The position numbers and the translations under genes are program-made. Below the pieces are notes generated by a model. That model ran no database searches. It worked only from the letters and a program-made list of their open reading frames with translations, and was not told where the DNA came from. Of a DNA stretch of 64,000 bases, positions 56,323-64,000 are shown piece by piece. Origin of the DNA: an uncultured Pirellulaceae bacterium (lineage in GTDB: Bacteria; Planctomycetota; Planctomycetia; Pirellulales; Pirellulaceae); assembly GCA_938083195.1 (NCBI GenBank), contig CALKCK010000037.1, forward strand, positions 1-64,000, written 5' to 3'. Numbering within the stretch: position 1 is the stretch's first letter; every line of letters starts with the position of its first letter.

Positions 56323-59163
56323 ATGCAACGCTTTCGTTTTTGGAGCCTAGCGCTATGTGCTCTCTTTGTCGCAAATATTGTGGTCAACGAGAATGCAACC
56401 GCCCAGGTTCCTGCCACCACCCCTAAGCCTGTAACTAAGCCACCAGCCAAGCCGGACTTTCCCCCACTCGAAAAAATTGTTGAGGGGTACACCGAAATTA
56501 AGGTACAGGATGGAACGACCGCGTTTTTCAAACTTTGGAAAAATTCCAAAAATGGAAATATGCTGGCTCAATTACCAAAAGATTTTGCCAGCTCTAAAAC
56601 GCGGCACTTTATTGCTCCGACCGTCGCCGGCGGTGAAATTTTCGCTGGTTTGCAATCGGATGCGTTTTACGTTTACTGGAAGCAGTATGGAAAAAAGATT
56701 GCATTGATTCAGGAAAATCTTTCCATCAAAGGTTCAGACGAAGAATCCAAATCATCGGTAGAACGTTTGTTTACCGACAAAGTTCTTCTCAGTCTTCCGA
56801 TTTTGACAATGGCCAAAGGCGGCGGACCGGTTATTGACCTCGACGCGCTTCTTGTTGGAAACGCCCGGGTATTTTTTGGCTCAGGCGTTTCGCCGCAGTC
56901 ATCTCTTCTAACGATTAAGAAAGCAAAGTCATTTCCAAGTAATATCGAAGTCGCATTTGAAGTTCCCATGTCTAACGGTAACTTGAAAACGCTTCATTAT
57001 TCGATCAGTAAGATTCAGGGTACACCGACTTTCAAGCCCAGAATGGCTGATCAGAGAATTGGTTATTTCACCACTTCTTACAGCGATTACGGTAAGTACG
57101 AGGGAGATGACACGGACGTTCGATACGTCAACCGCTGGCATCTCGAGAAACGAGATCCCAAGCTAAAACTTAGTCCGCCGAAACAACCGATCGTATTCTA
57201 TATCGAGCACACTACACCGGTTCGTTACCGACGTTGGGTTCGTAAGGGGATTTTGAACTGGAATAAGGCGTTTGAACAGATTGGCATTATTGATGCGATT
57301 GAAGTTCGACAGCAGGACAAGACCACTAAGCAGCACATTGATCTGGATCCAGAAGACGTTCGTTACAACTTTGTTAGATGGCTTAACAATAACGTTAGTA
57401 CTGCGATTGGACCGAGTCGTGCGAATCCACTTACGGGTGAGATCTTGGATGCGGATATCGTTTTGACTGATGGTTGGATCCGCGTGTTTGAAGATCAATT
57501 TTCTGAATTGATGCCTAAGATTGTGATGGACGGAATGACGCCAGAAACACTGGCTTGGTTCGAGAAGCATCCTGAATGGGATCCTCGGATTCGAATGGCA
57601 GATCCTTCTGAGCGTGATTTCATTCGTCAACAGTTAGCTCACCAAGCGAAGTTGGCGTCCCAGTCAGTTAATCAGTGGGAGTTGAAAACGCGATTAATGG
57701 GCGACGAACCTATGGACGGTATCGCTGGTCGTCAAAGTCAAGTCAACGGCGCCTGCATGGCGGCCGAAGGTCGTGGTTTTGATGTTGGTCTCATGCGAAT
57801 GACGATCGCAATGATGCGAGCTCAACTAGACGAAGAAAAAGACGAGAAGAAAAAAGATGGCGAAGAAGACAGCAAAGAGGAAGCTGAAGAAGACAAAGAG
57901 CAAATGCTTGATGGCATGCCTGAGTCTTTTATTGGCCCCCTTCTCGCTGATCTTGTGTCGCACGAAGTCGGGCACACGCTTGGCTTGCGTCACAATTTTA
58001 AAGCTTCCAGCGTTTATAAGTTGGAGCAGATGAATAGCGAAGATTTCAAAGGGAAAAAGCCACTCGCTGGTAGCGTGATGGATTACCTGCCGACCAACTT
58101 CCGAGTTGAAAATGGTACTGTGCAAGGTGACTATGCGATGATCGGTGTTGGCCCCTACGACATGTGGGCAATTGAGTACGGTTACACACTCGACGATAAG
58201 AAGTTGAAAAAGATTCTTTCACGAGTCGCGGAACCAGAACTTGCATTTTGCACTGACGAAGATACTTACGGACCGGATCCTTTGGCACGTCGTTATGACT
58301 TTGCCAAAGACCCATTGAAGTTTGCTCAAGATCAAGTCGCGTTGGCAAAAATGCATCGAGAGAAAATTCTTGAGAATTTTGTCAAAGACGGTGACGCCTG
58401 GGCCAAGGCTCGCAAGGGTTATTTAATGACACTAGGTTTGCAAACGAAAGCAAATTCAATGATGTCAAATTGGCTCGGCGGAACCTACGTGAATCGTGAT
58501 AAAAAAGGCGATCCCAATGGGCGTAAGCCAATTGTTGTTGTCGAAGTTGAGCGGCAACGAGCGGCTTTAGATTTTGTTATTTCGAATACATTCTATGATG
58601 AGTGTTACGGATTGACTCCTGAGTTGTTGGCTCACATGACGAGCGACTATTTTGGTGGGTTCCTTTCGCGAATGACCAACGAGCCAGCTTGGCCCGTCCA
58701 TGATCGTGTGATGGGTGTCCAAGCGTCTGTATTGTCACAGTTGATGAATCCAACGACACTTCGTCGGGTTTATGACAATGAATTTCGCGTCCCTTCGGAT
58801 CAAGACGCCATCACGCTCAATGAAATTCTGAATAAGGTTTCAGTGGCGATTTGGTCAGAAATCAATGAAGCTCCCAAGGGAAAGTTCACTGAGCGGAATC
58901 CTGCGATTTCAAGTCTTCGAAGAAATCTTCAAACGGAGCACATGCAACGTTTGTTTGACCTAGGAGCTGAAAAACGCGGTGGCAGTGCTGCGATGAAACC
59001 AATTGCGAACTTGGCTTCACTGAAGTTAGCTGACCTCAATGAAAAGCTTCAGAAGGCACTTAAGAACGACAACTACGATGCTTATACCAAAGCACACCTA
59101 GTTGACGCTCAAACACGGGTGCAAAAGTGGTTGGATGCACAATATGTCATCAGCGCTAATTAA
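56323..59163 (+). CDS. Zinc-dependent metalloprotease (DUF5117/DUF5118-type, metzincin motif)
   Basis: A 946-residue exported protein with a ribosome site AGGAG before the ATG and a signal peptide (about 1-28). A Pro/Lys-rich segment precedes the core. The zinc site is HEVGHTLGLRH (His547, Glu548, His551, His557), the HExxHxxGxxH pattern of metzincins, and GSVMDYLP about 35 residues later is a candidate Met-turn. Domains of the DUF5117 and DUF5118 type are expected N-terminal to it and DUF4953-like regions around it. A Lys/Glu-rich insert at about 503-528 (DEEKDEKKKDGEEDSKEE) precedes the zinc helix. Function is probably periplasmic or extracellular proteolysis. It ends at the strong terminator at 59203. 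Confidence 0.88.
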   Translation: MQRFRFWSLALCALFVANIVVNENATAQVPATTPKPVTKPPAKPDFPPLEKIVEGYTEIKVQDGTTAFFKLWKNSKNGNMLAQLPKDFASSKTRHFIAPTVAGGEIFAGLQSDAFYVYWKQYGKKIALIQENLSIKGSDEESKSSVERLFTDKVLLSLPILTMAKGGGPVIDLDALLVGNARVFFGSGVSPQSSLLTIKKAKSFPSNIEVAFEVPMSNGNLKTLHYSISKIQGTPTFKPRMADQRIGYFTTSYSDYGKYEGDDTDVRYVNRWHLEKRDPKLKLSPPKQPIVFYIEHTTPVRYRRWVRKGILNWNKAFEQIGIIDAIEVRQQDKTTKQHIDLDPEDVRYNFVRWLNNNVSTAIGPSRANPLTGEILDADIVLTDGWIRVFEDQFSELMPKIVMDGMTPETLAWFEKHPEWDPRIRMADPSERDFIRQQLAHQAKLASQSVNQWELKTRLMGDEPMDGIAGRQSQVNGACMAAEGRGFDVGLMRMTIAMMRAQLDEEKDEKKKDGEEDSKEEAEEDKEQMLDGMPESFIGPLLADLVSHEVGHTLGLRHNFKASSVYKLEQMNSEDFKGKKPLAGSVMDYLPTNFRVENGTVQGDYAMIGVGPYDMWAIEYGYTLDDKKLKKILSRVAEPELAFCTDEDTYGPDPLARRYDFAKDPLKFAQDQVALAKMHREKILENFVKDGDAWAKARKGYLMTLGLQTKANSMMSNWLGGTYVNRDKKGDPNGRKPIVVVEVERQRAALDFVISNTFYDECYGLTPELLAHMTSDYFGGFLSRMTNEPAWPVHDRVMGVQASVLSQLMNPTTLRRVYDNEFRVPSDQDAITLNEILNKVSVAIWSEINEAPKGKFTERNPAISSLRRNLQTEHMQRLFDLGAEKRGGSAAMKPIANLASLKLADLNEKLQKALKNDNYDAYTKAHLVDAQTRVQKWLDAQYVISAN

Positions 59164-59202
59164 ACAATTGTTCATCTTTTGAACATTTTTAAAAACTGAT
59201 TG

Positions 59203-59235
59203 CCGGCGTCGTGTTAACACGACGCCGGTTTTTTT
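59203..59235 (+). terminator. Strong Rho-independent terminator of the metalloprotease gene
   Basis: CCGGCGTCGTGTT is perfectly complementary to the following AACACGACGCCGG (59203-59228), followed by seven T. The stem allows a short loop of the central TTAA. Confidence 0.95.
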
Positions 59236-59376
59236 ACGTTTCATTCTTGCTGGCATGTTGTGAAGTGTTTCTCCATTTGTCGACGCCCAAAGACGAGCGA
59301 TGAAGTTTCGGCGTGAGTGCAGATTGGAGTTCCATCGGTATGCGATCGTGCCGGGGCTGGCTTGGATCGTCATAAC

Positions 59377-59406
59377 AAAAAAAGGGAACCCAATTGGGTT
59401 CCCTTT
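59377..59406 (-). terminator. Rho-independent terminator of the outer-membrane barrel gene
   Basis: AAAGGGAACCCAA / TTGGGTTCCCTTT (59381-59406) is a perfect palindrome preceded by A. On the minus strand it is therefore followed by T-rich sequence. It lies about 55 bases past the barrel gene stop. Confidence 0.9.
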
Positions 59407-59461
59407 ATCTATTTAATTCTGGTTTCATTCAGGGCATCTTGAGAGACCCCGGCTGTTTCAA

Positions 59462-60430
59462 TTAATAGTTGAAGTTCAGACCGAATGAAATCGCATGGAA
59501 AAATGGGGTGTTACCCGTTTCAATCCCAGTTGATCCGGTGGTGATCAATTGAGCTGGAGCCAATGCAATTCCATCAATCCAAGTTGCTTCGTAACCTACG
59601 TAAGAGGAAACGCAGTTGGGAACGATGTCTACATAGAGGCGGCCGCCAACTTCACCGAGGAACGAGCCAGTCGACTTCGTTTGGCTTGTTTTCGTTGAGA
59701 CCGTCGATACTGTATCCGACACGGAAGTTGTCACTTCGGTAGGATTCATGTAGCCACCGGCTCGGATGAAGCTGTTGACATAGAAGTAACGGTTCATCGG
59801 GACGTTTAACTCAAGACCCGTTTGCAGGCCAATCAGTGCATTGGTTGCTTCGGTGGTTTGTGTTTGAGTAAAATCAACCGTCGTTCCATCACCAGGATCA
59901 ATTGAAATCGAACCACCTAATTTGACGCGATCCCTCGTGGAGACGAAACGAGGTCCGAACATCAGGGTCACCCCTGGGGAGATGTTTCGCCGCTTCATGA
60001 CTTCAATGCTGAAATAATCCGACTCGTAGTCATAGTTGACTGTCGTCGGAGCTAAGTCAGGCGACGGGAAAAACGGTGACTGAAAATTGTCACCTTCAAA
60101 TTCATACGCTTCGTCCCAGCTGGCGAGAATGGAACGAATTTCCAATTCCTTGCCGAGGGGGGTGACGAATGCAAATTTAACTTCGGCACCGACGGTGTTA
60201 CCCAAATCAGATGCCTGTGTTGAATCGAACAGAGGTGCGAGCGTGATCTCGTCGGTGATCAATGGCAATGCCAAATCATCTCCCGGGCGATCATAGGCCT
60301 TCGCACCAAACTCTACTGTCCAACGCGAATCTTTCGCCACACTCATGGGCGATTGTGCGTTCGCCTGAAGTACAAAAGTGGCGTTCGCTAAAAAAACGAC
60401 GAGCGATGCAAAAAACGTTAACTTCCTCAC
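59462..60430 (-). CDS. Probable outer-membrane beta-barrel protein
   Basis: A 322-residue exported protein. The start is a GTG at 60430, five bases after GGAGG; a TTG four codons upstream is in frame but less likely. The signal peptide is about 1-26, ending VLQANAQ. The mature protein consists of alternating amphipathic strands (RWTVEFGAKAYD; GAEVKFAFVTPLGKELEIRSILASW; YDYESDYFSIEVMKRRNISPGVTLMFGPRFVST) and ends with an aromatic NFNY, as most outer-membrane proteins do for BAM recognition. Family unknown; planctomycete BBP7-type barrels are similar in layout. Monocistronic. Confidence 0.72.
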   Translation of the reverse strand: MRKLTFFASLVVFLANATFVLQANAQSPMSVAKDSRWTVEFGAKAYDRPGDDLALPLITDEITLAPLFDSTQASDLGNTVGAEVKFAFVTPLGKELEIRSILASWDEAYEFEGDNFQSPFFPSPDLAPTTVNYDYESDYFSIEVMKRRNISPGVTLMFGPRFVSTRDRVKLGGSISIDPGDGTTVDFTQTQTTEATNALIGLQTGLELNVPMNRYFYVNSFIRAGGYMNPTEVTTSVSDTVSTVSTKTSQTKSTGSFLGEVGGRLYVDIVPNCVSSYVGYEATWIDGIALAPAQLITTGSTGIETGNTPFFHAISFGLNFNY

Positions 60431-60608
60431 GGGAGCCTCCAAACCTATTCCGGCGCAGTTATGGTATCTGCAAAATTGGATCGGCCTGAACCTAAGGAAT
60501 AATAAGTACTATTATCACTGCCCTAAAGAACAGCTTGTCTTTGCAGGAGCTCCCTGTTTGCCCATCTTGTTGTTTTGTGGCTTGCGGGCGGGGAAAACAG
60601 CGTTGCTG

Positions 60609-61082
60609 CTAGCGATTGCCGGGCCGGAGTTTGAATAGTGAACGCTTGGTGGTAGCGTCCTGGGAGGCCGCAGATTCCGAACCTGCCTTTGATTGTCCAT
60701 CTGATTTATAGATCGAATAATCAAAGGGTGGAATTTCTTTTCCGAGCTTCATCGCCTTGGCCTGAATGCGAATTACTTTTTCGAAATAGATAAATGGATA
60801 GTTCGTGTTGGGGCGTTTTGTGCGGCCCCACTGGTAGCTGGTGCTGACCAAGCGGGATGGTATTTTCCCAAGTTTCACCTGCATTACGATCTGATTTACA
60901 AATTTCTTTTCTTCATTAGCGCGAGTTTTCAGCAGCGCATTGAGCTTACGTTCGTACTCGATGAACTGAGCGTTGGTAAATGATTCTGGGAGAAAGTCGT
61001 CACCATAGCCAGCCATTGGCATGGTTAAGGAAATGCCGAAACAGGCAATCAACAGCAGGCTATACCTTGCGATATTAGTCAT
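60609..61082 (-). CDS. Exported hypothetical protein
   Basis: A 157-residue protein from ATG 61082 (MTNIARYS), with a signal peptide (about 1-25, LLLIACFGISLTMPMAG). The mature part has a helical N-half rich in charged residues (FIEYERKLNALLKTRANEEKKFVNQIV) and a C-half with YQWGRTKRPNTNYPF and FDYSIYKSD; the C-terminus is basic and Ser-rich. No family recognised. Confidence 0.6.
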   Translation of the reverse strand: MTNIARYSLLLIACFGISLTMPMAGYGDDFLPESFTNAQFIEYERKLNALLKTRANEEKKFVNQIVMQVKLGKIPSRLVSTSYQWGRTKRPNTNYPFIYFEKVIRIQAKAMKLGKEIPPFDYSIYKSDGQSKAGSESAASQDATTKRSLFKLRPGNR

Positions 61083-61448
61083 TATTTTCTCGTCGCGAAG
61101 ATTCGTCACACATCTGAAACGTGGCCTTAAATAGGCTTTTTGTTGTCTTGAAGACAGGTCAATTTAATTAAGTTGCGGGAATGTAATCGCTAGCGACTGG
61201 AGCGACGACGGTGCCAAAGTTTGACGATGTTGAGGGATTTATTGGAGTTCAGCCAGTTTGGAGATCTCGAAACTTGGAAAACCAAGTTCTTGTGACTTCT
61301 GGCGAGAGGTCACTTATTTTTAAAATGGGATGCCCCTCTGTGTATTTTCGATTTTCTTTAGATATACTCGGTGCTTGCAGTTTTTTGATTCCGCTTGCAG
61401 TTTTTTGATTCCTTGACCGAGATGGGTGCTCTTAAAGAGCGATGCAGA
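61083..61448. other. Divergent intergenic region with tandem duplication
   Basis: This stretch lies between the exported hypothetical (minus) and the zinc-ribbon membrane protein (plus). Apart from the duplication at 61373-61412 nothing was recognised. Confidence 0.45.
61373..61412. repeat. Perfect 2 x 20-bp tandem duplication
   Basis: The unit gcttgcagttttttgattcc occurs at 61373-61392 and 61393-61412 with no mismatch. It is about 35-75 bases upstream of the start codon of the zinc-ribbon protein gene, in its leader or promoter. Confidence 0.92.
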
Positions 61449-62630
61449 ATGGCTACCCTATCCTTTTCATGCCCCAAGTGCGGCAAACTCCATGAACGCG
61501 TTAATAGCGGGATGGTGGGGTTTAAGGTCCAATGCAAGTGCGGTTTTGTATTTCGCTTGGGTTCCAAGGCTGACAAAAACGAAGATTTTGGTGAGGTTAT
61601 TCGGAAGAAAAAAGAGTTGAAGCGGAAGACTGCCGAAGCGGCTACATCAGGTCGCAGGAAAATTGAGAGTCCCACCTTTGATCTGCTTCCTAAATTTGAT
61701 CCGTTGGATCCAAATCGTGAAGATGTTGCCTCACCGTCAAATGAGATTCAATCACCGATTTCTGCGGTTTCAGAAATGGGTGATTCGGGGAGTATGGAAC
61801 TCGAGGATTTCCCTTTGCCACCACCGCTTCCGGATGAAATGAATCATCTTGTAGAACCTGCGGTAAGCTCGACGGCGATTGAGCCAGCGGGTAGTCCGGG
61901 TAGTTTTACGGAACCGGAGGCGTTGCAGAAGGGTAGTGTTGATCGCTCTCAACGGCGGGTTGTTTCAGTCTCTGGGAGCGACGCGAGTGTGGGAGCCATT
62001 CCTGATGATTTACTGGCTGACCTAGAGGCGGATCAAAGGGAGGTTCAGCCAGTTTTACCTTCGTCAAACGGAGTCATCCGAGAACCTTCCAAGGTGGTGA
62101 AGGGGCGTCACAAACCATTACGTAACAAGTCCAACGCATCAAAGTCCAATGCAGCAGACAATGGCTCCGGTTCGGTTTTGTTTTCCTCGATCGGGTTAGG
62201 GCTTTCGGTAATCTTAACGCCGATATACTTCGTGAAATTTGTTTTAAGTGTAATGGCGATCGTTGGTGGTTCCTTGCTGCTGGGTAGCCAGATTTCGGGT
62301 GAGCCAGGAGGCGAATCAATGGACGCTACGCTGGGCGCCTTGGTTGGATTCACAATTTTCGATCTGGCAATATCTGCCGCTCTGGGGATGAGTATTTTGG
62401 TCACCGGTGTGGTGGCAGGTTTCGAATTAGCGAAATCGAAGTTGTATCAGTGGCCTTGGATCATTCAGGGTGGCATCGCCGGTATTGGACTTGTCTGGGG
62501 ATGTATTTGTTGCGGGGTAAATTGGCAATCTGGAGGTGCTTTTTTGAGCCTCGCACTTACCTTTTTTCTAGTGGGATTGGCTCCCTTGCTGCTAATGCTC
62601 AACAGTCTGTTTCGACTGATTTTGCGCTAG
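61449..62630 (+). CDS. Zinc-ribbon plus four-helix membrane protein
   Basis: A 393-residue protein. The ATG at 61449 (MATLSFSC) places a zinc ribbon at the very N-terminus: CPKC (Cys8, Cys11) and CKC (Cys29, Cys31). A long disordered, acidic and Pro/Ser-rich linker (about 40-250) follows, then four hydrophobic helices (about 255-290, 300-330, 340-362, 365-390). Proteins with an N-terminal zinc ribbon and C-terminal membrane helices are common in planctomycetes but have no known function. An open frame extends upstream to 61395 through the tandem duplication but is probably not translated. Confidence 0.72.
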   Translation: MATLSFSCPKCGKLHERVNSGMVGFKVQCKCGFVFRLGSKADKNEDFGEVIRKKKELKRKTAEAATSGRRKIESPTFDLLPKFDPLDPNREDVASPSNEIQSPISAVSEMGDSGSMELEDFPLPPPLPDEMNHLVEPAVSSTAIEPAGSPGSFTEPEALQKGSVDRSQRRVVSVSGSDASVGAIPDDLLADLEADQREVQPVLPSSNGVIREPSKVVKGRHKPLRNKSNASKSNAADNGSGSVLFSSIGLGLSVILTPIYFVKFVLSVMAIVGGSLLLGSQISGEPGGESMDATLGALVGFTIFDLAISAALGMSILVTGVVAGFELAKSKLYQWPWIIQGGIAGIGLVWGCICCGVNWQSGGAFLSLALTFFLVGLAPLLLMLNSLFRLILR

Positions 62631-62723
62631 GCACAACAAAATTGGTTTTACCGTAAACCATTAACACAGCCGCCAATTGGTGACTGACTTCTCCAGCAAA
62701 ATGGAAGTCCCCCGTTGGGATCA

Positions 62724-64000
62724 TTACTCGCTGATGCTCTCAGGGTCGTCTGAAATTTCGTTTTCGGAAATCTCAATTCCAAGGTCATTCAGTTGTAAAT
62801 CTTCAACTACATTGGGTGCTTCGGTCATCATGTCGTAAGCTTTTTGAGTTTTCGGGAATGCGATGCAGTCACGAATGTTGTCTAAGCCGGCGAATAACAT
62901 GACGACACGGTCAATTCCTAAGGCGATACCGCCGTGGGGCGGTGCACCGTATTTGAGTGCGTCGAGTAAGAATCCAAATCGCTCCTGGGCTGATTCCTCA
63001 TCGAGTCCGAGTAGGCCGAAGACTTTTTTCTGAATTTCGCTGTCGTGAATTCGGATCGTTCCTCCGCCCGCCTCATAACCATTGATGACAAGGTCGTAGG
63101 CTTTTGCTCGGGTTGTTCCTGCATCGCTGTCAAGCTGGTCAAGGTCTTGGTCACGAGGGGCGGTGAACGGGTGGTGCATCGCATTCCAACGTTCTGTTTC
63201 GTCACCCCGTTCGAACATTGGAAATTCGACGATCCATGAAAAATGCATTTCTTTGGGATCGTAAAGTTCCAATTCAACTCCCATCCGTTTTCGAATGGAG
63301 TAAAGCCCTTTGCAACTAATATCCCAAGTGTCGGCGATCAGTAGAAGGAGGTCTCCCGGTTCGGCATCGAATCTAGATTTTAGATCTGCGAGTTCTTCTT
63401 CGGTGAAGAATTTGGCAATCGGGGAAAAGAGTGAACCATCCTCTTCGCAACGAAACCATGCTAGTCCCTTTGCACCGAAGTCATCTTTGACCATGTTGGT
63501 CAGTTCGTCGATTCGTTTTCTGGAGTATTTGGGGGCGGCACCTTTGGCGTTGACGCCTCGAACAAATTTCCCTGCTTCGGCGGTGCTTTTGAAAACACCG
63601 AAACCGCAAGTGGAGGCAAGGTCTGTGATGTCGACAATTTCCATCCCAAACCTTAGGTCGGGCGCGTCGTGCCCAAAACGGGTCATGGCTTCGTCGTACG
63701 TCAATCGCTGTAAGGGAAGTTGTAGATCGAGTCCAAGGAGTTCTTTGGCGAGTCGCTGCATCATGCCGTCGATCATACCGATGACATCGTCGGAGTCGAC
63801 GAACGACATTTCCAAATCCAGTTGGGTAAACTCAGGTTGGCGATCGGCGCGAAGATCTTCGTCGCGAAAACAGCGGGCGACCTGAATGTAGCGATCGTAG
63901 CCCGCGATCATCATAATCTGCTTATAAATTTGTGGGGATTGGGGAAGAGCATAGAACTTCCCTTTGAATACTCGACTAGGGACAAGGTAATCTCGTGCGC
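62724..64000 (-). CDS. aspS: Aspartyl-tRNA synthetase, N-terminal part beyond the window
   Basis: The frame is open to the right edge, so about 425 C-terminal residues are seen. Class II signatures are present: DYLVPSRVFKGKFYALPQSP near the edge, motif 2 RCFRDEDLRADRQPEFTQLD, and motif 3 GIALGIDRVVMLF. A bacterial GAD insertion domain lies between (around RFGMEIVDITDLA to SCKGLYSIRKRMG). The C-terminus carries a short acidic extension (SENEISDDPESISE). It charges tRNA-Asp; bacterial-type enzymes of this kind may also be non-discriminating, which cannot be judged from this part. Confidence 0.96.
   Translation of the reverse strand, partial: ARDYLVPSRVFKGKFYALPQSPQIYKQIMMIAGYDRYIQVARCFRDEDLRADRQPEFTQLDLEMSFVDSDDVIGMIDGMMQRLAKELLGLDLQLPLQRLTYDEAMTRFGHDAPDLRFGMEIVDITDLASTCGFGVFKSTAEAGKFVRGVNAKGAAPKYSRKRIDELTNMVKDDFGAKGLAWFRCEEDGSLFSPIAKFFTEEELADLKSRFDAEPGDLLLLIADTWDISCKGLYSIRKRMGVELELYDPKEMHFSWIVEFPMFERGDETERWNAMHHPFTAPRDQDLDQLDSDAGTTRAKAYDLVINGYEAGGGTIRIHDSEIQKKVFGLLGLDEESAQERFGFLLDALKYGAPPHGGIALGIDRVVMLFAGLDNIRDCIAFPKTQKAYDMMTEAPNVVEDLQLNDLGIEISENEISDDPESISE

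Noticed and set aside
62724..64000. Truncated aspS as a pseudogene
   Set aside because: The reading frame continues with conserved AspRS sequence to the window edge, so the gene is simply cut by the window.

Overview
The window is a stretch of chromosome from a planctomycete, most likely of the Pirellulaceae/Pirellulales. The signs are a DUF1559 prepilin-like protein with a type IV pilin N-terminus, several secreted PQQ-type beta-propeller proteins, a diheme sugar-dehydrogenase fusion, two MoxR/DUF58/VWA clusters, a divergent NAD-dependent DNA ligase, and a PilM-PilN/secretin locus rich in glycine. The taxonomic call is inferred from gene content, not from a marker gene. No rRNA, tRNA, CRISPR array or intact insertion sequence was found. 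Ordinary housekeeping genes (cmk, hemB, an RpoD-family sigma factor and the 3' part of aspS) are scattered among lineage-specific genes.

Region by region. 1-8.9 kb holds a truncated gene end, a secreted propeller, a methyltransferase, a DinB-like protein, a small membrane protein, a 712-aa LigA-like ligase with altered active-site motifs, two membrane or anchored hypotheticals and a TIM-barrel isomerase. 9.0-20.2 kb (minus strand) is a type IV pilus/secretin-like envelope machine: a PilM-PilN fusion, two single-pass inner-membrane proteins in the PilO/PilP positions, a UUCG-loop terminator, then a separately transcribed 1.2-kb-codon secretin. 20.7-24.3 kb (plus) holds a GH38-like protein coupled to cmk by an ATGA overlap. 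24.4-29.1 kb (minus) is a compact MoxR-DUF58-BatD-like-VWA-VWA operon. 29.7-35.7 kb holds a wHTH-AAA+ ATPase, an FAD oxidoreductase, the sigma factor and a DUF1559 protein with a small lipoprotein. 35.9-41.7 kb holds hemB, a 15-bp tandem repeat array and two large PQQ-like propellers. 41.7-48.0 kb holds a four-helix membrane protein, an S46 dipeptidyl peptidase and the sugar-dehydrogenase/diheme fusion. 48.0-55.5 kb (minus) is a second MoxR cluster, with a 1,112-aa VWA/GATase-like membrane protein at its head. 55.5-64 kb holds a metzincin-type zinc metalloprotease, an outer-membrane barrel, two hypotheticals and aspS running off the window.

How they fit together. Much of the region serves the cell envelope: pilus/secretin assembly, a prepilin-like substrate, outer-membrane and periplasmic propellers and peptidases, and two MoxR-VWA systems whose relatives are thought to assist assembly or maturation of other complexes. 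The most unusual features are: near-identical Gly-Met repeat modules in different pilus proteins; a LigA paralogue in which the motif IV lysine is glycine; a catalytically doubtful GH38-like protein coupled to cmk; a conserved-looking wHTH-AAA+ ATPase of unknown role; and recurring short perfect tandem duplications, including a 5 x 15 bp array upstream of hemB.
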